NCBI GenBank assembly: GCA_002343825.1
Contig: DDSL01000046.1
Coordinates: forward strand, 1-5,039
Origin: Chthonomonas sp. UBA2391
Lineage (GTDB): Bacteria; Armatimonadota; Fimbriimonadia; Fimbriimonadales; Fimbriimonadaceae
Length of the DNA stretch: 5,039 nt
Direction of reading: 5' to 3'
The translations under genes were made by a program, and so were the position numbers. Under the pieces are notes generated by a model. That model did not search any database and was not told the origin of the DNA. It saw only the letters and a program-made list of their open reading frames with translations. Positions 4,661 to 5,039 of this stretch are shown here, one piece after another; the first letter of the stretch is position 1; each line of letters opens with the position of its first letter.

Positions 4661-5039
4661 ATGGTCGTCCCTGGAGTCCTCGTCGCCGTTGCGTTGCTGC
4701 CTCCATCGAATCCACGTCAACCTCTCACCACAGCGGCAGGCCTGCAGCAGGACCTGAACGTGTTGGAGCAGGCCCTCAGACTTCATCCCGGGGTGTACCG
4801 ATACCAAACCCCGGCCCAGGTTCAAGCGAGGCTCGACGCGATGAGGCGCGACTTCGCTCGGGGTGCCACGCTCGAACAGGTCTATCTCCGAATCTCCGAC
4901 TTTTGCGGTTCGCTGAAGTGTGGACACACCTACGCCAACTTCTTCAACCAGGAGGACGCGGTCAAACGCCGCATCCACGAACGCCCGAATCGAGTGCCGT
5001 TCTGCTTCGTCTGGATCGGCGGTGAGATCGTCGTGACCC
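4661..5039 (+). CDS. S41-family peptidase-like secreted protein, N-terminal fragment
   Basis: Open to the window edge; 126 residues are visible and the catalytic domain lies beyond. A short hydrophobic N-terminus (MVVPGVLVAVALLPPSNP) looks like an export signal. Residues 30-65 (DLNVLEQALRLHPGVYRYQT, then PAQVQARLDAMRRDF) and 70-93 (TLEQVYLRISDFCGSLKCGH, then TYA) match the N-terminal helical region of many S41 (C-terminal-processing-like) peptidases, which typically read 'L..LHPGLYRY...' and '...l..DGHT'. Here GHT is residues 88-90, preceded by Cys82 and Cys87, which might form a disulfide. The family uses a Ser/Lys catalytic site, which is not in view. The ATG at 4661 is preferred because of the TAGACT box 7 nt upstream; an in-frame GTG at 4637 would add RSGRLGP and give the signal peptide its missing positive charge, so the start is not settled. 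Confidence 0.75.
   Translation, partial: MVVPGVLVAVALLPPSNPRQPLTTAAGLQQDLNVLEQALRLHPGVYRYQTPAQVQARLDAMRRDFARGATLEQVYLRISDFCGSLKCGHTYANFFNQEDAVKRRIHERPNRVPFCFVWIGGEIVVT

Noticed and set aside
4454..4978. 174-residue minus-strand frame at the right end
   Set aside because: It lies antisense to the S41-like N-terminus, which has family-like motifs, and it crosses the terminator hairpin.

Overview
The window looks like a chromosomal segment of a GC-rich, Gram-negative-type bacterium, most likely Armatimonadota (Fimbriimonadia-like) or a similar environmental lineage. The clues are a PEP-CTERM sorting tail, a secreted protein ending in a beta-sandwich-like module plus paired 'GDVDGDDSVTVFDY'-type dockerin-like repeats, and start regions with a TAGA(C/A) -10-like box set 7-9 nt before the start codon. 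The lineage is an inference from these protein styles, not a database result.

Layout. 1-126 (+) is the C-terminal tail of a PEP-CTERM protein. 126-308 is a short convergent gap filled by an unusual 11-nt-periodic G-rich repeat (consensus about GGGGAGCRRTG), present in forward clusters and then as five in-phase copies on the opposite strand. 309-2466 (-) is a two-gene unit: a secreted dockerin-like protein (348 aa, clear signal peptide, good Shine-Dalgarno) followed 28 nt later by a GT2-type glycosyltransferase with a helical C-terminal half. 2467-2568 is a divergent promoter region. 2569-2934 (+) is a small DCC-family (DUF393) CxxC protein. 2945-3020 (+) is a complete tRNA-Cys(GCA) with encoded CCA, whose likely -10 box overlaps the stop codon of the DCC gene. 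2987-4396 (-) is a 12-helix membrane protein of MATE/ANK (MOP-flippase-like) type whose last codons and stop lie antisense inside the tRNA. 4397-4660 is a gene-free gap with a textbook rho-independent terminator pointing right (+), although no obvious + gene ends there. 4661-5039 (+) is the start of a secreted S41-peptidase-like protein that runs off the window.

Functionally these are mostly cell-envelope genes (surface protein, secreted dockerin-like protein, glycosyltransferase, flippase-like transporter, secreted protease-like protein) around one housekeeping tRNA. Only the dockerin-like protein and glycosyltransferase look like an operon. There is no defence island, phage, CRISPR array or insertion sequence. 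The items most worth a second look are the 11-nt repeat array, the shared 12-nt box before two start codons, the antisense overlap of a protein gene with tRNA-Cys, and the orphan terminator.
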